DNA of 64,000 bases from the NCBI GenBank assembly GCA_018873245.2, contig JAEMBT020000009.1:14931794-14995793 (forward strand). Direction: 5' to 3'. The number at the start of each line of letters is the position of its first letter. Position 1 is the stretch's first letter. Below are positions 59,951-64,000 of the stretch, piece by piece. The position numbers and the translations under genes were made by a program. Source of the DNA: Archegozetes longisetosus (taxonomy: Eukaryota > Arthropoda > Arachnida > Sarcoptiformes > Trhypochthoniidae). The notes below the pieces were generated by a model. The model ran no database searches, was not told the DNA's origin, and saw only the letters and a list, made by a program, of their open reading frames with translations.

Positions 59951-60232
59951 TTATATATTCGTAAGATTATAATTAAAACATTTTTCTCGATCTGCTAAAT
60001 CTGATGCTTTCGTGAATGAATCCTGGATTTGAGTTTGTTTCTTAAAGCCCAATCTCGATTTATCCTTATGTTTTTTACTGCTGATGTGATCTTTCACTCG
60101 ACTGGCCCCATGTTTTGAATCATAAAACACACTTTTTTCACAAAAATTACAAAAAAGTTTCAAATTTCTTCCTTTTGAATCCTTAATTATGGAAAACTCT
60201 GGATATTTTTTCAACACTTGATTAATGGACAT
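59951..60232 (-). pseudogene. BED-type zinc finger of a hAT transposase (CGBP1-like), truncated
   Basis: The ATG at 60232 opens 93 codons. The pattern LFCNFCEKSVFYDSKHGASR then VKDHISSKKHKDK is a C-x2-C...H-x4-H BED finger, as in CGBP1-like proteins and hAT transposases that bind the element's own ends. The frame stops soon after (NYNLTNI) with no RNase H-like catalytic core. A host CGBP1-like gene is less likely, given the transposon-like sequence upstream. Confidence 0.65.
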
Positions 60233-60640
60233 TTTGACTTCAGTAGTTTTATTGTTAAATGAAAAATTTCAAATGTATTAGTAAATAAATAAGAGTGAAA
60301 ATTTTTCAGTTTTGATTCCCAAGAGTTTATCAATTGAATTGTTTGACTTAAAGGATTAGTTTTTACAAAGAAAATTTAATCTTTAGTGGATAAAGTTCAA
60401 GGTAATACTTTTATTGAAAAAGATATTGCATTCCTTGTATTTTAATCTTTAAATTACACTTTATCGGTGCAAAAACAAAGTTTCGGTGATTTCAGTGCAA
60501 GAATTAGTTTTTCGGTGATTTTCGGTGACTAGAAAATTAATATTTAGGTTATTCAATGTTCATATCAAACATATATGAGGTTTAGATTAACGTTTTACTA
60601 AAGGAAAAAATCGGTGAATCACAGAAAAATCCAGCCCTGG
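59951..60640 (-). mobile_element. 5' part of a hAT transposon with BED-finger remnant
   Basis: On the minus strand the sequence begins CCAGGGCTGGATTTTTC (complement of about 60624-60640), a hAT-style end. It then carries repeated TCACCGA motifs (about 60464-60612), and then a coding start at 60232. The 3' half and the other terminus were not found. Confidence 0.6.
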
Positions 60641-62684
60641 TTATTATATTTTGAAAATGGTTTTACATACACTACATGTGACTTTCTAACTGCTATTCCT
60701 ATTGAAGGACGTTTGTTATGACGTATACACTAGATATTAGATATTATGCTTTATATATTGAACCCATGCTTTTATCGAACATTCATGCTATGATTGCATC
60801 AGTTAATACTTTACTTTTATTAGTTATTTCCTTTGCTTTTCTCTAATTGTTATAACTTAATTGAAGTAAAATATGAAAATGTATTTTGTTCAAACATAAT
60901 AATAAATGAGTTGATATAAAAATTTGCGAGTTATTGCTTTTATTGGGACGGCTCAAAACTTATTGCATATTCATACCTCCTTATTGAAAACAGACTGTTG
61001 TAACTACATATGAGGCATCGGGGCTATAGCCGCACCAGAGGCTTTCAGCAAATTTTGTCTAGATATGTTTGAGTAATCAAACATGAGGAGACAATAAGAG
61101 AAATATCTGTAGCTTTACATTTAGATCAATTTGTCAATGCATTTGCTGTAAACCATTTTAACACAAAAATTGTGTTGACTTATTTTAATTAAATAAAATC
61201 TTTTCCTTATGAGTAAAAACCTAGTCTTAGCATCATCAGAGTTTAAACCTGGTTGCGGTACTGAAAACAGATATAGAAATCGTATTTTAGTATTATGTAA
61301 TTGTAGTTGATTCCAAGAGACATCACAACTTTCAAACGCTCTGATGATCCGAAAATTCAAATGGCGGCATCTTGTAAGTTACCTTTATGAATAACTTCAT
61401 GATAAGCAGCTTTCAAATTACGTGATGAATATTTCTACTGCCATCAGGTGTTGAACAGTACACAACTAAGCCTGAATCTTCCGCTCACTATGGATCCGTG
61501 ACGTTTCACCGACAGTAATCCACTGATATTCATCAGACCCACAACGGGTACCGATTGAGTAGCTGTACAACGAGTTCGAAACACTCGATATCATTGAGAT
61601 CCCAATTAACTGGTTTAACACTTTGCATAAAACTGGCATGTTTAACTAGTTGATGAGAATTTCAAAAAATGGTGTCTTATTGATTTTTCAAAATAGGCTA
61701 TGTGGCCAGAGATTTTCGATCTCATTTCAGCTTTAAAAATTTAAATAAATATCTACTTTCCTCCTTATCTTAGGTTTTGTATAACAGATAAGCTGTTGGA
61801 CAAAATATACTTTTCGAACTCATTCGAATATTAATGATATTGTTTCAACATTTGGCGCTTATACGCTTCACAATCTTCATCGTATCCTTGATTTGTATTA
61901 TAAGAAATATTCCTTTAATTGAATAACTTGAAATTTGACATTATTTTCGTTGTATATGTCGTTTGCTATGTAGTATATCTTATACTAAATAATAAGTCCA
62001 TCTTTAACTTATTTGTATAAGAATTGTGGCTTTAAATGAGTATAACATGAAAACTTCTAGCAGTGATCGTTTTTCTTATATTTTACAATGCGGTATAACG
62101 GCAGATTTAAGTGACAATTTTTTGAGATCAGAATCTGCGTGGTCACTTTTTAATCTTCAATTGCTCACTTCTTTTAATATGAATATTAGACTAGAAGCAA
62201 TTTAGAATATATTTTTAGATCAATTTAAAGTGAAGTAATGCATTTAAAATGATCTTTATTATCATCAAAACTCACGTTGCAAGCAAATAAACCTTTAGAA
62301 AATTTTATAGGCGTATTATTGTTTTAATATAATTACTTCAATTATCGATTGTATATGCTTTACTTGTGCGATAGAATATTCGTGAAACATATAATTGTTT
62401 CTAACGTAATGCAGAGCAGTACATTAAGATTTTCAGTGTATAGTGTCTAATATCGAGTATACCGTTTAATACAAGTTACTCATCGATATAATTATCAAAA
62501 TTGAGTTGTATTGTAAGTCATATTAACTCTAAGTTATTGCTTATTTGAAGGACAGCAAATTCCAACTATTATTTGAAGCTATTTATTAATCTCTTATTCA
62601 ATGTTTAATTGAGTTTACTAAAAACAATCTCATTGAAAAAGTTTACTTTTATTAGAAGCTCATTATGAAAGTGAAAACTTGAAA
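60641..62684. other. Intergenic sequence with possible decayed coding pieces
   Basis: No gene supported. Around 61440-61700 plus-strand pieces such as EFETLDIIEIPINWF read as protein but are broken by several stops. Family unrecognised. Confidence 0.4.
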
Positions 62685-64000
62685 ATGTTTATTTTAATGA
62701 TCGTGCCCATTGTTTGGTATAATTGGCGAATACGTGTAATGACCAAATTGAAATGAAATCGTATTCTTGGACCTGAACCTCACTTAATATTTGGTTACTA
62801 TTTAGGGGAAAAGCATTTGTACTAATCGCTGACACAATTACTAAAATGAAAGTAAATCAAACATTTTGATGAATTGTCGAGACGAGCACTATTTGTGCAC
62901 TATTTGTCGAAGGAGGACAATCCTAATCCAAGATTGCGGCACAGTTTCATCTCTTGTAAGGATAGCCGATGGAAACAAATGAGAAGTACTTTGACGCCTA
63001 CTTTCAGTGGATCCAAACTCAAACAAATCACTCCAATCATCAACTCATCGATCGATAAATTCACTTCAAGAGTGACACAAAGTTCACAAAAAATTAAGAG
63101 TTCATATCTATGAACTTGTTCAGAGATTAACATTAGGTACAACATCTAAGACAGCATTTAGTATCGACACTGAAGCTCAACACAATCATGAAAATACTGT
63201 TTTAAATGCTGTTTTGGAGGCCGTTCGCGGAACTGTCAACACCAAAGTTGGACAGTCTCTGAATTTTTGTGCTTTTTATTTCCCAAATTCAGATTCATTA
63301 TAAATCGGGTCAAACAATTGTTTGGTTATTCAGATGACGGATATTTACTTAAAGTAAGTGATCAAATAATGAAAGACGTAAAAACTTCAGTCAAGGCAGA
63401 AGAGATTCAATTGATGTTAGAGGCAAAGAGTGGGCGAGTGCTCACTAATCACAAGCTCGAAATTAGTACTCAAATGAATGGCGATAATATTGTTGAGACT
63501 AAAGAACAATCAACTAAGAGAACAAATATGACTAATGATGAGGTGGCCTCAAATGCAGTTCATTTTTTATGCTGGATATGAGACAACGAGTACTCTTTCA
63601 CTCATTGTGCACATTCTTATCAATCATCAGGACGTTCAGGAAGAAATTCGTGAAGATAAACAATTAATTGAAGGAAATATGGATTACAATACAGTGACTA
63701 AATTGCGTTTTATGGAACAAGTAGTTTATGAGACACTGAGAGTCTATCCTCCCGTCACTACTTCATAAGTCTTTTTCAAAGACTGACTATTACTACGAAA
63801 ATATTGTGATTCCGAGAGGAACAGACTGTTGAGTACTTGTCTATTATTTGCATAGAGATCCAGAACGTTGGTGAGAACCAGAAAAGTTTGGTCCACAAAG
63901 AGTTTCAGATGAAAATAAGCACTTAATAAATGCAGTGGTTTGTGGTTTGGCAGCCGTTTGGTGTCTGACCGCGTAATTGTATTGGTATGCGATTCGCTAT
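62685..64000 (+). pseudogene. Cytochrome P450 pseudogene (CYP3-clan-like), cut by the window edge
   Basis: Homology runs without introns from an N-terminal anchor (ATG 62685, MFILMIVPIVWYNWRIRV) and the GPEPHLIFG proline region. It continues through the C-helix (DSRWKQMRSTLTPTFSG), the I-helix oxygen motif (AGYETTS) and the K-helix (ETLR, then YPPV) to the heme loop at the window end (FGV-stop-PRNCIG). Stops after the anchor, at least three frame changes (near 63106, 63267 and 63535-63570) and later TGAs make it non-functional. A P450 would be an ER monooxygenase. The absence of introns suggests an intron-poor P450 family or a processed copy. It is related to the fragment at 56.2 kb, including a TGA at the same heme-loop position. 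Confidence 0.9.

Noticed and set aside
61121..61360. 79-codon minus-strand frame
   Set aside because: No motif; low complexity; no supporting splice or homologue.
1..64000. Frequent in-frame TGA codons suggested a reassigned TGA
   Set aside because: The long intact genes (ankyrin, DEG/ENaC, GR copy 2) contain no internal TGA, and the TGAs in relics replace different residues and co-occur with TAA stops and frameshifts.
1..64000. tRNA, rRNA or CRISPR loci
   Set aside because: No cloverleaf with a B-box-like GGTTCGAATCC, no rRNA-like block and no regularly spaced direct-repeat array was seen on inspection; a covariance-model scan was not possible.

Overview
The window looks like AT-rich, gene-poor nuclear DNA from an arthropod, most likely an arachnid and plausibly a mite. 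The reasons are: spliced genes with GT-AG introns; a multi-exon insect/arachnid-type gustatory-receptor (GR) family in tandem; a DEG/ENaC channel; a neuropeptide GPCR; CYP3-clan-like P450 relics; a latrotoxin-like ankyrin gene; and many cut-and-paste DNA transposons with MITEs. The organism assignment is inference from gene content only.

Layout. 1-12.6 kb holds no convincing gene, only MITEs and hAT-like elements (4.24-4.50, 5.04-5.47, 6.0-6.2 kb). At 12.61-13.09 kb there is an inverted repeat with coding-like arms. At 13.69-17.15 kb three exons encode the DRY-to-C-terminus part of a peptide GPCR; the last exon (16981-17151) is short and easily missed. At 18.2-19.8 kb there are two MITEs and a dispersed ~0.6 kb repeat whose inverted partner lies at 44.2-44.85 kb. 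At 20.5-23.2 kb a Tc1-type transposon with double (IR/DR-like) termini lies between two inverted 3 x 40 bp tandem arrays. At 24.2-27.9 kb (minus) there is a large uninterrupted latrotoxin-like ankyrin gene with a frame break near its start. At 28.5-31.0 kb foldback elements are packed together. At 33.25-37.75 kb (minus) lies a complete-length but broken Ty3/Gypsy retrotransposon with 192 bp LTRs, followed by the tail of a second Gypsy-like element (38.6-39.5 kb). At 41.4-49.0 kb a ~2.5 kb duplication carries two GR genes: the first dead, the second an intact three-exon gene of 409 codons. At 51.2-53.8 kb (minus) one intronless reading frame encodes two DEG/ENaC modules in tandem. At 54.3-64.0 kb there are pogo-like and hAT-like MITEs, P450 pseudogenes at 56.2 kb and at the right edge, a lone GR first exon, and a BED-finger hAT remnant.

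How the genes relate. The likely functional genes are the GR at 46.7 kb, the double DEG/ENaC protein and perhaps the peptide GPCR and the ankyrin gene. The first three are membrane proteins of sensory or neural type. No operon-like or pathway cluster is visible. Transposon insertion, inverted duplication and local gene decay dominate the region. The least ordinary observations are the double DEG/ENaC frame, a 160 bp intronic patch between the two GR copies that is far more conserved than their exons, and several nearly perfect palindromes lying in or against coding sequence.
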